From: Adineta vaga
Taxonomy: Eukaryota; Rotifera
Assembly (NCBI GenBank): GCA_021613535.1
Contig: CP075493.1
Span: forward strand, 3,348,001-3,412,000
Length of the DNA stretch: 64,000 bases
Direction: 5' to 3'
Shown: positions 36,254 to 47,510 of the stretch, in pieces
Layout: the number at the start of each line of letters is the position of its first letter
Numbering within the stretch: position 1 is the stretch's first letter
Notes under the pieces: model-generated
The model's database searches: none
What the model was told of the DNA's origin: nothing
What the model saw: only the letters and a program-made list of their open reading frames with translations
Made by a program: the position numbers and the translations under genes

Positions 36254-36895
36254 ATGACTTCATCATCGATTATTGAAATTGTTCCATTATCATCTGAACA
36301 TCGTCAAGCAGTTATTAATCTATTGATGAGTTCTTTTTTTATACAAGAACCTTTAAATGCAATGCTCAAATTCGATATTCCTCATGAACCATTAGAATGG
36401 GTTGATCAAATCGTTGATGGATCTCTTCGTGATCAATGCTCATTTGTTGCTATCGATATGGATACATCGCAACAAGATGTTGTTGGTGTTATACTGAATG
36501 GAATTAGTCATCGTTCATCCAACGAAGAATCAACAGTTTTTTCATCCGAAAAATTAGCTTTTATATTTTCATTAATTGATAAAGTTTCACAAGGTCATAA
36601 TCTATTTGATTTATATCAAACAGATCGTTTATTTCATTGTGATATTATTAATGTTGATGAAAGACAACGTGGTCATAATTTAAGTGCCAAATTAATTAAA
36701 ATTTCATTGGATAAAGCACGTGATCTAGGTATTAAAGGTGGATATGTGGTTTGTTCAAGTTTATTTTCAAGAAAAGCTTTTATGCGTCAAGGTTTTGAAG
36801 TTATCAATGAAATTTCATATGCAGAACATGGAAATGGAAGATTAATGGATATGGGTATACATGATCGATGTACTTTATTAGCAAGAAAATTATAA
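36254..36895 (+). CDS. GNAT N-acetyltransferase, arylalkylamine/dopamine type
   Basis: An intronless 213-residue frame. It resembles the insect-type arylalkylamine (dopamine) N-acetyltransferases: an N-terminal PLSSEHRQAVINLL helix, FIQEPLN.ML, a central LFHCDIINVDERQRGHNLSAKLI strand and acetyl-CoA-binding turn (V-x-x-x-x-R-G-x-x-L), and a C-terminal KAFMRQGFEV. The GNAT fold length is complete. It would transfer acetyl from acetyl-CoA to an amine such as a monoamine; the substrate is inferred from the family only. The start codon is immediately preceded by a pyrimidine tract and AG, so the transcript leader is probably added by cis- or trans-splicing. Confidence 0.85.
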   Translation: MTSSSIIEIVPLSSEHRQAVINLLMSSFFIQEPLNAMLKFDIPHEPLEWVDQIVDGSLRDQCSFVAIDMDTSQQDVVGVILNGISHRSSNEESTVFSSEKLAFIFSLIDKVSQGHNLFDLYQTDRLFHCDIINVDERQRGHNLSAKLIKISLDKARDLGIKGGYVVCSSLFSRKAFMRQGFEVINEISYAEHGNGRLMDMGIHDRCTLLARKL

Positions 36896-37431
36896 AATGA
36901 TTGATGTAGTATATTATAGAACACAAACTTAGTTTTTCATTATATATTTCGATGAATTTTACTCTGAATTCGATTGTATTGTTACTGCGAATGCAATGCA
37001 TCTAATTGTTTATTTTTTGTGCGTGAAATTTTTTATTGGTTAGACTTATGTCCTTGTCCGCTCGGTACATTTTATATATATAATCTCGAAAGATCTACAT
37101 ATCAATCATGTGATGTAGAACAATTAATATACCCGTAAATGATCGGTTTTATCGAATACGATAGTAGCGTTTTAAAATAATCAATTGATTCTTTATCGTG
37201 CCGTGTACCATAAAAAATAAAGTCTTAGACGTGTCATATCACTATCATCTTCTCTGTAGAGAGATACTTTGATCGTATTAGGATCATAGACAAACTGTCA
37301 TCCAGCGGCCTCTGTTATATGTACAACGTATGAAAAAAAATAACCTAAGAGGTTTTCAAGTCTTCGAAATGGCAAATAAGCATTTTCGATACTTTGATTA
37401 GTAGTGATTTAATTGATTTTTCAAGATCAAT
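36896..37431. other. Intergenic stretch
   Basis: No gene is visible. It holds the 3' flank of the acetyltransferase and the AT-rich leader of the COX6B-like gene, with an acceptor-like TTTTTCAAG ending at 37425 just before its ATG. Confidence 0.5.
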
Positions 37432-38013
37432 ATGAGTTTTTCTCCCAAAATTTTCACATCACTATCAGAATTAACTGAAAATCCAAAATTAAATCGTTAT
37501 GATCCACATTTATGTAAAGATATTCATATTCAACTCGATAGAGAAGCACGAAAACAAGGTTTAAGTTATGAAGAACGTTTTGAGATGGTTTGATAAATAC
37601 GAAAGAAACTTTCTTTTCTTTATCGATTGTGTCTTATTGAAATTTAGGCTAGAAAGAATTTGACAGTGTTTGATAAATGGTCATCCATATTTCCTGTTGG
37701 CATATCACAATGTTTACAAGAATATTGGAAAGAACGAGTTAACAGTGCACCACTTGATCCACGTTTTCCAAACGTAAATCAAACAAAGTAAAACAAAAAA
37801 GAAAGATGATGTTCAATTATTTCTTTCTATTCGAAATTGTTTAGACGATGTTGGGTAAATTATGTTGATTATCATCGTTGTATGGAATTGAAAAATGATG
37901 AGAAAATTTGTGGATATTTCAAACATCTTTATAAAGATCTATGTCCAGCTGAATGGGTTAGTAAATGGGATGATCAAGTGGAACGTGAAGTTTTTGCTGG
38001 TATTCATGACTGA
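37432..38013 (+). CDS. COX6B: Cytochrome c oxidase subunit 6B with long N-terminal extension
   Basis: Three exons (37432-37587, 37648-37787, 37845-38013) give 154 residues. The C-terminal 80 residues match COX6B: DPRFPNVNQTKRCW, then a CHCH arrangement with CWVNYVDYHRC (C-x9-C) and CGYFKHLYKDLC (C-x10-C), and WVSKWDDQ near the end. COX6B sits on the intermembrane-space side of complex IV and is oxidised by the Mia40 relay. The usual protein is about 85 residues. Here about 70 extra residues precede the conserved part; they have a charged helix (QLDREARKQGLSYEERFEMARKN, quoted only in part: LDREARKQGLSYEERFE) and no hydrophobic segment. The extension is in-frame across two introns and therefore probably real. 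Confidence 0.88.
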
Positions 38014-38171
38014 AAACATTTCTTGTGAATCATGTTTTTTTTTCTATTCAATTATGCAATTTTCTTTCTTTTTCATACAGCAATAGAAATATTCTTTGTT
38101 CGATGTTTAATAATACTCATGTATAGATATATATATATATATAAACTTCATGTATTTCTAGATAACAAATC

Positions 38172-38572
38172 ATGAGTAGTAAGAAAGCATTAGCTGCTAT
38201 TCAAACAATGAAAATTATCTATGGCTCACAAGGAAGACAAAATATTCTTCCTTATCATTATCTTGGGTAAATCAATTTTCATTTTGGAATTTGTTTGAAG
38301 TTTATATACATATATTTAGTATGGTTTATCGTACTCCGTGGCGATTTTGGTATTCAAATTCGCAAGTATTTCGATGGTTTTCACGTATAATGTTAGTTGC
38401 TTTTACTGCATCAATTTATTTACCATTACGAGGTGTCGATCTATCCTATACACCTTATACAATTGTTCATCATCAATTGGATCATAAATTTGGTCATTGG
38501 ATTGAAGAAATGCGGTATCCAGTAGACGAAAAACGTGTAGAAGAATATAAAAAAACACATGGAATGAAATAA
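38172..38572 (+). CDS. Small single-helix membrane protein, possibly mitochondrial
   Basis: Two exons (38172-38266, 38320-38572) give 115 residues. The N-terminus is basic with no acids in the first 30 residues. One hydrophobic helix (about RIMLVAFTASIYLPL) is followed by a hydrophilic tail with His-rich and charged motifs. I do not recognise the family; size and composition resemble accessory subunits of the respiratory chain. It starts 158 bases after the COX6B stop codon, and an acceptor AG at 38160-38161 lies 10 bases before the ATG. This is the arrangement expected of a downstream gene in a trans-spliced operon. Confidence 0.7.
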
Positions 38573-40102
38573 ATTGACTTGTTTCACTTTCTCCTATTTC
38601 AATTTTTCCGTTCATAGATCATCATTCGATTCATATTCTCTCTTCCTCTCAAACTTTGTATCACTCCCAAATTTTTATTTTTTTTATAAGTGATGCTGAA
38701 ACATCATTTCATAGAATAAAAACGAAATAGTCATGTTATTTTCATATAATATGAAATTAAAGACAAGTTCACATATACTTTCAATCGTCATGAATTACTT
38801 CTGTCAAAATCTTCTATCTATGAACGAATAAACGTTATTGTTTCATTATTTTAGGAAAATTTTTCAATCCTTATCAAAATATACAAGTAGATTAGTCTGT
38901 TCATGTTCAAATTCTAATTGAAACATCGTTCTTTTCATGATAAATCACTGTAAACGAAGAACTATTCTATTATTTATTTCTATCACTCATCACATTCAAT
39001 TCTGTTCTTTTTCATCTTTTTTTTTCTCTTACCGATTCGATCACAATCATGATAAACTGATCCTATCTACATTCTACTAATTGTGATCTTAACTGATAAA
39101 TCACAAGCGATTGAACTACACGTAATAGTTAACATTTTCAGTCTCAATCGAGAAAAACACATCTGTATAAGTACACTTAAATCATGTGATGATATAAGAG
39201 CTTGTTTGATAGACACTTGCACTAAGAAACATGAAAGTGCTATCCAAAAAAGAAAAAAAGACGAGAGAGAACATGTTTAGTATACTATTAGTAAGACTTA
39301 ACAATAAGCTTACAGTATTATTGAATACTCCAGAAGTGATGCTTAGGAATCGTTTTTTCTTCAAATATGAACAAAAAAAAATTGAAGATCTTCTTGAACA
39401 GTTGTCTTTTTTTCTCATATACTCAATAACAGTTTAATATATTTTTAAAAAGACACAAGCTCCTTTTTTTCATATATATATATATTCATACAACACAGAC
39501 ACTCAACGAAAATTGCTTCTTTTTTTTCTTCGTCAGACATCAATAAAAGCTTGTCGTGCACACGACTAATTAAAAAACTTTGCCACCGTCCGTCCGTTTC
39601 TTGTTCCATAATAATAGTATTGTATATGTCTACTCTCTTCTCTCTTCGCTCGCGCGCGTATTCTCTCTCCGGAAAGAGAATATGCCATACATACATATAT
39701 ATTAAGAGAAAGAGACAGAGAAAGAAACATTTCTCTCTGTGCAAATGAACACATTTCATTGCGAAGAGAGAGAGAGAGAGGAGAGAAGAGTCAAGAAGGG
39801 ATTAAACAGAGAAAAAGAGAGAGAGAGAGAACTCATCATTGGTAGAAAGAGAAAACTCATTTTCTGTTGTTATTGCTCTACATGTATGTTTCTTCTGTTA
39901 AAAATCAAAAAGAATTAAATCATTTTTCATTCTCTTTCATAAATCAGTTGTAGTTCTATAAGATGTAAGTTATATGTCAATAACTATAGAACTTCTTCTT
40001 CTTCTTTTGTAAATTAACATATCAAATATTCATTCTTTGATCTTTGTATTTATTTTAGGATCTAAAATCGTTTTTTTCTCTTTCTCGCACGAACTGTTCT
40101 CC
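38573..40102. other. 1.5 kb upstream of netrin, no supported gene
   Basis: Only short overlapping frames occur here. There are (AT)n at 39473-39485, strongly GA-rich runs at 39763-39830, and a probable leader-intron acceptor (TTTATTTTAG) ending near 40060, upstream of the netrin start codon. This is likely the netrin promoter and 5' leader. Confidence 0.5.
39763..39830. repeat. GA-rich simple repeat
   Basis: Two long (GA)n runs separated by about 25 bases of purine-rich sequence, 270-340 bases upstream of the netrin ATG. GA runs of this sort can act as GAGA-type promoter elements in animals. Confidence 0.7.
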
Positions 40103-43100
40103 ATGAAACTCGTGTTTTTGTTCGTATTCCTCTTTTCCCTATGTTCAGCAAATCGTTGGTATCGAATGTTTAATACTAATCATGATGATCCATGTATTGA
40201 TCGTCATAAACGTTTCCAACGTTGTATACCTGATTTTGTCAATGCAGCTTATCAAAAACCGATCTATATCTCATCGACATGTGGCAATTCTCCAAAAGAA
40301 TTTTGTAGTTTAACACAACTCAATCAAAAACAATCGATTGATTATTTAACGGATATGAATAATCCAAATAATTTAACGTGTTGGAAATCGGATTTAATCA
40401 AACAAGGAGAAAATGTCTCATTAGTTTTGTCATTGAAGAAAAAATTTGAATTAACTTATATTAGTTTACAATTTTGTGCTCAAAGTAAACCAGATGCTAT
40501 GGCAATTTTCAAAAGTATGGATATGGTAAGTCTCTCTTTGAAAGAACAAAAATATGAAAGAAGATCAAAACCTCTCTACTATTATTACTAAGGGTTTAAC
40601 ATGGATCCCATTACAATATTATTCCAATAATTGTGAAGATGTTTTTAATAAAAGTTCTCAAGGGATAATAACTCGTTCAAATGAACAAGAAGCTTTATGT
40701 ATTGATACGAAATCTCAACTATCATCAACAAGTGAATCACGTATTGCATTTAGTACACTTGAAGGACGTCCATCAGCATATGAATTCGATTCGAGTCCTG
40801 TTCTACAAGATTGGGTGACAGCAACAGATATTAAAATTGTTTTATTATCACCAAATATTGATATGAATTCTTATTCTGTTGCTGATTTTGCTGTCGGAGG
40901 ACGATGTAAATGTAATGGTCATGCATCCAAATGTATTCCCAATAGGTAAGATTGATAAAGTTGTTTTTATATCTCATATAATTCGTTTTCTAAACAAACT
41001 TTCATATATTCATTTTAATATATGCAATGACCGAGAGTGAACTATTGTCATATGCAAATCAAGTCAAGAACATGTCTCATGACTGGACAATTGTTCGATT
41101 ACATGATGTATATATGTGCTGCATATATACACATCGTTTGAACGTGACATTGTCTATCAATCAGCTGACAGACATCGAAATATTTCATCTCTTATCGATC
41201 GTATTAGTTGAATATAGAGACGAAGAAGATTTTAGATACCGACAAATTCTTCGATGACGGAATTAAGCATGAGAAAATATCCTTGAGCAACATCTTATTG
41301 TTACTTTTTATAATCAAGAAAAAGAATTATATGTTCCGCTAGATGAATCAGTTTTCTTTTTTCTTCGAATTTAATCGATTGACCGTGAACAATGCGGCAG
41401 CAGAAATGAAAATGTGTGAGTAAGATAATATGATTGACATAAAGAAAAAGAGAAACGCCGCATGGATATATGTATATATTCAATTAGACATGTCTAGAAA
41501 ATATAGACACGATTTTATGATGTGATTATAGTTAAGTTGTAAAAATCGCTTCTTATTCTTCACACTATCTCATTCCATGTTATTGTGTACTCGATTTAGT
41601 TCATTCGTATACCACACATATACACCATCAATGTGTGAGGCAAAAAGGTGATAAGGAATGATGATGCAGCATAACAAATACAGAGAAAATAGTGATCATC
41701 TTTCTCTCTCTCTCTTCTGCATAACGTTTGCTTAAACAAATGGGATTTGTTCATCACTGGATGAAATACATAGACAAATGTCACATACAGATATAGATGT
41801 ATACATAGAGACAGAAGCCATTGTTTCTGTTACTATTTATTTAAGTTAGTAATGCAAATAAGCATATCTATCTGATGAGAGAAAGATATCATCAAGTGAC
41901 CTTGTTTCGTCGGATATGAACTGTATAGATATTTATGAATATTGTATATTGTATACGAATGATTGTTAGAAACATTAATAGCGGATGTTCATGATGATGT
42001 AATACATTGATATATTGAAAAGTAGAGAGTGGACAAGTGACAATTGAATATTCAATGAGAAAAAGGTGTATATATGTGAGTTGAATGATCGATCGGTATG
42101 ATTGTCATCGACACATTCTTTCTTTTTTTGCACTTTCTCTCTCTTGTTAAATGATCAATCAAGATCGATTGTTTCTATTGTTAATAATTTTATTATTCAC
42201 AAGAGAAAAGAAAAACACGGAACTAGACAAAAAAGTATTTGATGTCATTATAGAAAAATTTCAATTTGAATTGATCAGTCACTTGAAACATGTTTTTATT
42301 TGAATATTTTTAGTGACGGTCGTTTAGTATGTGATTGTAAACATAATACAGCAGGCGATGAATGTGAACGTTGTAAAGATTTTCATTATGATCGTCCATG
42401 GGCTCGTTCAACTCAACGTGATGCAAATGAATGTGTCGGTAAGATGTTGTTTTATATCTGTTAGTTTATCTTCTGAAGAGTTTTGATTATGTATATTCGA
42501 ACTAAGACCATCTATTCTCTGCTCTAACACGTTGTCAAGTAAGGACACATATACGTGTCAAAGGTTAATTCTAGTTTGTAATTGCAATAAACATTCAACA
42601 AAATGTCGTTTTAATCTGGAATTATACAAAATGAGTGGACATAAATCTGGTGGTGTATGTCTTGATTGTCAACATAATACAGCTGGTCGATCATGTCATT
42701 ATTGTCGAGAAGGATTTACACGTGATTTAACTCAACCAATGACGAGTATTACAGCTTGTCGAGGTAGTACTAAAGAGTACCGAAAGTTGTTTTTCTCAAC
42801 GATCATATTTGTTGTATTTTATCGTTCATATGCACATATACATACACATACATCACAGAAGGAAAAAGAAAGCGAAAAAAGAAATGAAAACTTAAGGAAA
42901 TTTTCTTTGATTTTGCCCTGAGTTATCGTTATCGAAGATATTCTATGTGTATATATTTACAGCATGCAATTGTAACAATCATTCTCGACAATGTCGTTTC
43001 AATAAAGAACTCTATCTTCTTTCGGGAAGAAAATCAGGTGGAATCTGTATTCAATGCAAACATAATACTGTTGGTCGACATTGTAGTTATTGCAAAGAAA

Positions 43101-44687
43101 CATTTTATCGTGATTCAAATTTACCAATTACACATCCACAAATTTGTAAAGGTAATCAGTGAGGAAAAAGAAACCCGAAATCAATGCATGAATAAAATTA
43201 ATCATTTTCTTTTGCTTGGACCTTTTCCTTAATCTATTAGTTTGCCTTCTTTTTCCGCTCTGTGAATGTGTGTTCCTCACTATTTATTGCACTAACCTTG
43301 CATGTATTTGTAGAATGATTGTGTATGTCTCATTTTAATATAGATATATGTACGTATGTGTGTATGGCTCATTAGTGCTAAGTAGAGAATGATAGCATAT
43401 ATCCTGGCTATTGTTTGGAAGTATGTGTCGGTAAAAGGAAACATATATAAATATATTTGTATAGAAAGGAAACTATTGATGGTCTTTTCATGAGAAAGAA
43501 AAGAAAGTAGCAACGATCATTCATCCAAGGTTACCCGGAAATTCAGTTCTTTTGATGAGCCAGACTGCATATCAACAATGATAATTGTTAAAGAATATCT
43601 TTCATATTCCATTTTCTCTTAAATTAACGTAGTATCCATTAGCCAAATGGACAGCCTATCTACTATCGTATGTCTATATTCTAACAAGATAAATAAATAG
43701 AATCTAATGTCTAGTATAACTATCTCTCGGTACTAATAGTTTTGTCACACATACACATACATATGTCTATAAACATCGTAATTTAACAAGTAGTGAACAA
43801 GAATATCATTAAAATGATAAGAATAACTTTCAATGTCACTTTTTTTTCTGTCTACAGCATGTAATTGTCATCCGGTGGGTTCACGTGGAAAAGTATGCAA
43901 TCAAACAAGTGGTCAATGTCCATGTAAAGATGGTGTGACTGGTTTGAGATGTGATCGATGTTTAAAAGGTTATCAACAAACGAAATCACCGATTGCACCA
44001 TGCATAAGTAAGTATTCATCAACCTGTCTGTCTCATCATATTCAATTGCTTTTTATCAGGAAAAGTCAATTTACAAACGTACAATATCTATAATCAAGAT
44101 GACAATACACAACAATATCGTGAACAAGATGTTGTCGAAGATGAAGATATGTCTACGTCGACAACTACAAGTACAACAACAACGACAACAACTGCTCTCG
44201 CTACAGTAACAAAATATAATCCATCAATTGATATGGGACAATATTGTGGTGCATGTCGATATTATAGTCATCGTTTACATGTTAAAAAATATTGTAAACG
44301 AGATTACAGTAAGAAATTGAAATTCAAAAGTGATAAACTTCTAAGACAACCAAAATTTTTCTATTTCTTTTAGCTATTCATGCACGAGTAACCAATCGAC
44401 ATGATGCAGGTCAATGGGTATCTTATCTTCTAACAATTGTTCGAGTTTATAAAGATCGTCTTAATCGTATTCAAGAAAGTGAACAATGGGTATGGGTATC
44501 ACGTAAAGATGTTCAATGTGCTTGTCCTCGTTTGAAACTTGATAAACAATATTTATTAATGGGTTTTTATGATCAAATGCAAACATCATTAAGTCTTGAT
44601 CGTACATCAGTCGTTATTGAATGGCGACCACGAATGGAACAACGTATGAATCGTTTTCGAAGATATGAATTAAACAAGAAATGTTAA
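40103..44687 (+). CDS. NTN: Netrin, with a duplicated LE2 exon
   Basis: Eight exons: 40103-40525, 40593-40945, 42314-42438, 42575-42763 (LE2a), 42963-43151 (LE2b), 43858-44007, 44060-44308 and 44374-44687. A signal peptide (about 1-17) precedes a laminin N-terminal (VI) domain with the CNGHASKC entry into LE1. LE2a ([13 protein letters not shown]) and LE2b ([13 protein letters not shown]) are two versions of the second laminin-EGF repeat. LE3 ([28 protein letters not shown]) is closest to canonical netrin. A Thr-rich linker leads to the basic NTR/C345C module ([21 protein letters not shown]). Using both LE2 exons gives 663 residues; using one gives 600, the usual netrin length. Netrins guide axons and cell migration through DCC/UNC-40 and UNC5, contacting DCC through their LE repeats. 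The intron before LE1 is long (1368 bases). Confidence 0.95.
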
Positions 44688-45891
44688 TAGAAAATTGAGC
44701 AAATTATTCAAAGTCAAATATAGAATATCATTCCGTAAAACATCGAACAAAACAAAAAATAAGCAAAAAGATAAATCAATTTTGTATATTTGTCGTGTGC
44801 GTGTGTGTGTGTTGTTCATTTTTTTAATTGTTAATTTGGTGTCAGTAAAATTTAGCATTACGAGAAAGAAAAGAAAGTCATTTTCATTTGATTGTATAAT
44901 ACGTTTTTTTCTTCTAAATTATTCGATAGATAGAACGACGTTTGCAGACTGTCGTCATCAAACGTCCATTAACCAGATGGATCATTTGACTCAATTGAGC
45001 AAAACTTTGTTTGTTACTAAGGACAATTAAATATCTCATATAAACAAAAAAAGAAAAGGAGAAGGACGGGTCATTCGCCGTCGGGTGAAGATCATGTCCA
45101 CTTGAAGAAAAGAGATTAATCGATGGTAAATCTTCATTAGTACAAAATGACCACTAATGCAAAACGGAAGTAAATGTGAAGAGAATAAGTGCCGCTAGAA
45201 ATTAGCATTGGAACAAAGAAGAAGAAGAAGACGAAGAGTGTCAAATGAAATCTAGACAAGATATTTAATACTATTAATTTGTTCAAATTTTATGCTTCAA
45301 TTCAGACAAAAGTAATTCTTGTTGAAATTAACAATCAGCCAGCTATTTCAAGGATAAAGTTCTATATTGAACATTCATTTTTTTTTAATATTCTCTTCGC
45401 GTATGTAACTTGAACAGCAGGAGGAGATTCTTTACGGACAGTGTGATATCAAGAAAAACGAATATCACACTATGAACAAAAAGTAAACGAATTCAATTAC
45501 AAATAAGATTTTATTAATGAAAAGAAAAAGAAACTTTTATCTGATAAACAGATGACGGTTTAATGTTTCAGACTTTGGTCTTTTCAATTAAATATGAATC
45601 TTTCATTCTACGATGATAAAACATTGTATTCATTTGTACATCAAGCTTCTGATTTATTCGGCTAATTAGTTTAAATAAAAACAGTGTTATTTCACACATT
45701 TGCTCTAATGATTTATAATCCTATTGCTAAAAGTGTCGGTAAAGAAATAGAATGTGTTAGAATGATATGCAAATTTTCGTGTATGAATAGTAAAAATGAA
45801 AACATCTGATTAGATTCTCAGGAAAATACGAGCCCATAAATGGGTTAAATTAAAATCTTTATCGGTGCAAAAAAAATTCGAACGACGAAGG
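44688..45891. other. 1.2 kb between netrin and CLN5
   Basis: AT-rich 3' flank of netrin and upstream region of CLN5. It contains an inverted-repeat candidate around 45440-45470 (GTGATATC...GATATCACAC arms). No coding exon is visible. Confidence 0.5.
45440..45471. repeat. Short inverted repeat
   Basis: The arms TGTGATAT and ATATCACA are separated by a spacer of about 16 bases containing AAAAACGA, and could form a hairpin in RNA or DNA. It is isolated between two genes and may be chance. Confidence 0.45.
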
Positions 45892-47154
45892 ATGATATTT
45901 CAATATTTTATAATTGTATTTTTGAGTTTTGTTTTTGTTTATGGAATACAATGGCCAGTTCCATATGAACGTGTTACGAGTCGACCAACAAATAATCCCT
46001 ATTGTCAAGCAGGATTGATTCCATTTTGTGCACCTGGAAAAACAGAAGATGCAATGATTTTTGCAGATGATGATAATGATACAATTGAAATCTTTGCATT
46101 GAAAAAACCTGTTTGGTCATTTAAATTTGGTGATTTAATGGCTAAATTTGTAAGTGTTTGTTTGTTTGTTTACTTGTTCGTTAGTAATTTTTTATTGATA
46201 GAAAATTATGCATGATGCATTGGGTTTTCGTAGTCAAAAAACAGGTCGAAATTGGACAATGGAATGGTAACGAAGTCTATGAAACTAAGATAACAATCAA
46301 TAAATTTTTCTATAGGTATGAATTAGATCAATTATTCAATTGCACATTTCCACACGTACTTCAAAATGATACATTCATCTGGTGTGATCAAGGTAGAAGA
46401 TAGTATCTTTGATTATAATTATTTTTCTAATTATAGGTGCTCTCTGTGTCTATGATGGCATCGTTGATTCGATGTGGAATGGTTCATCTGATTTGAGTAT
46501 GTTGAAAAAAGTTGGTCAAATCTACGGTAAGATCAATTTATTTTCATCTATGTATATATATATATATATCAAATTATTTGTTTTTCGTTATAGGCAAAGA
46601 TTATAATAGCTGGGCAACATGGGCAGTCAGTGATAATAATACGGGTGTTTATTATGAAACATGGACAGCATATTCAGATCCGGGTAGATACTTCTTGAAA
46701 TTGAATGTCTGATGATATTTTTCTTTTTCTTTCTTCAGGTTCTGATTCTACAATGTATTTTGATTCGTATGATTGTGCTAGTTTTGTTATTCGTGGATTA
46801 AATCATTTGCACTATTATGGTGCGCAAATATTGCCAGATGTGCATTTGAATTATACACGTTTGAATATCTATACACATGAACCAGAATTACTTGGTACAT
46901 ATGATCAAATTGTTCAAAATCGAACTCTTCATGATGATTTTATAAGTTTTTACCGTGAATTTGATTCAAAGAAACCTAAAACAGAAGATTGGATTAAAGC
47001 AATGGTACAAATTTATGAAACATTTTATTTAACTCGACGTTTCTATTTCTATTACAATAATGTCTATTGGTATATGAAATTAAAAGAATCAACACCATTA
47101 AAAGTCACATTCGATGAAGTTCCAATTACTTCTCTTTTGAATAAAATAAAATAA
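45892..47154 (+). CDS. CLN5: CLN5 lysosomal protein (BMP synthase/depalmitoylase family)
   Basis: Six exons (45892-46149, 46202-46266, 46316-46392, 46437-46526, 46594-46683, 46739-47154) give 331 residues. A signal peptide (about 1-20) precedes the conserved WPVPYERV start. The CLN5 hallmarks are all present in order: YCQAG..PFC, DDDNDTIEIF, PVWSFKFGDL, KIMHDALGFRS, NWTMEWYEL, NCTFPH, YYETW, SYDCASFV and YYNNVYW. The His in KIMHD and the Cys in SYDC correspond to the catalytic pair of the papain-like fold reported for human CLN5. Several N-glycosylation sequons fit a soluble lysosomal protein. The family is linked to bis(monoacylglycero)phosphate synthesis and S-depalmitoylation; human mutations cause Batten disease. 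Confidence 0.95.
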
Positions 47155-47510
47155 ACTAATCAGAAAGAAAATGTGATTACTATATCAAAACGGTTTTCCC
47201 TCAAAAAAAATAAAAACCTCAGCGTATAAACAAATATTTCTGTTGATTCTTTGTATGTAAACGAATAACATAATTGTAATGTATGCACTTCAATTATTTG
47301 TCATGCTTGATTTGCCTGTATGTCGATGTTTTTTCTCTGGTTTTTTTTCATGGTCTTGTGTTCGAAACGAAGTATGACTCGTTTCTTCATCAATTAACAA
47401 ACGTACACTAATGTTTATTTTTGTGTAACCTTCAGCATTCGTTTTTGCTTTCGTATGTATCATTATAGTTTACAATTCAACACGTTGTTTTGTTTTATAC
47501 GAAAACAAAT
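47155..47510. other. Short intergenic stretch
   Basis: 3' flank of CLN5 and leader of the following gene. No other feature is recognised. Confidence 0.5.

Noticed and set aside
40946-42313. Frames inside the long netrin intron
   Set aside because: The longest (41027-41257) has no domain and no relation to netrin; the region is treated as intron.
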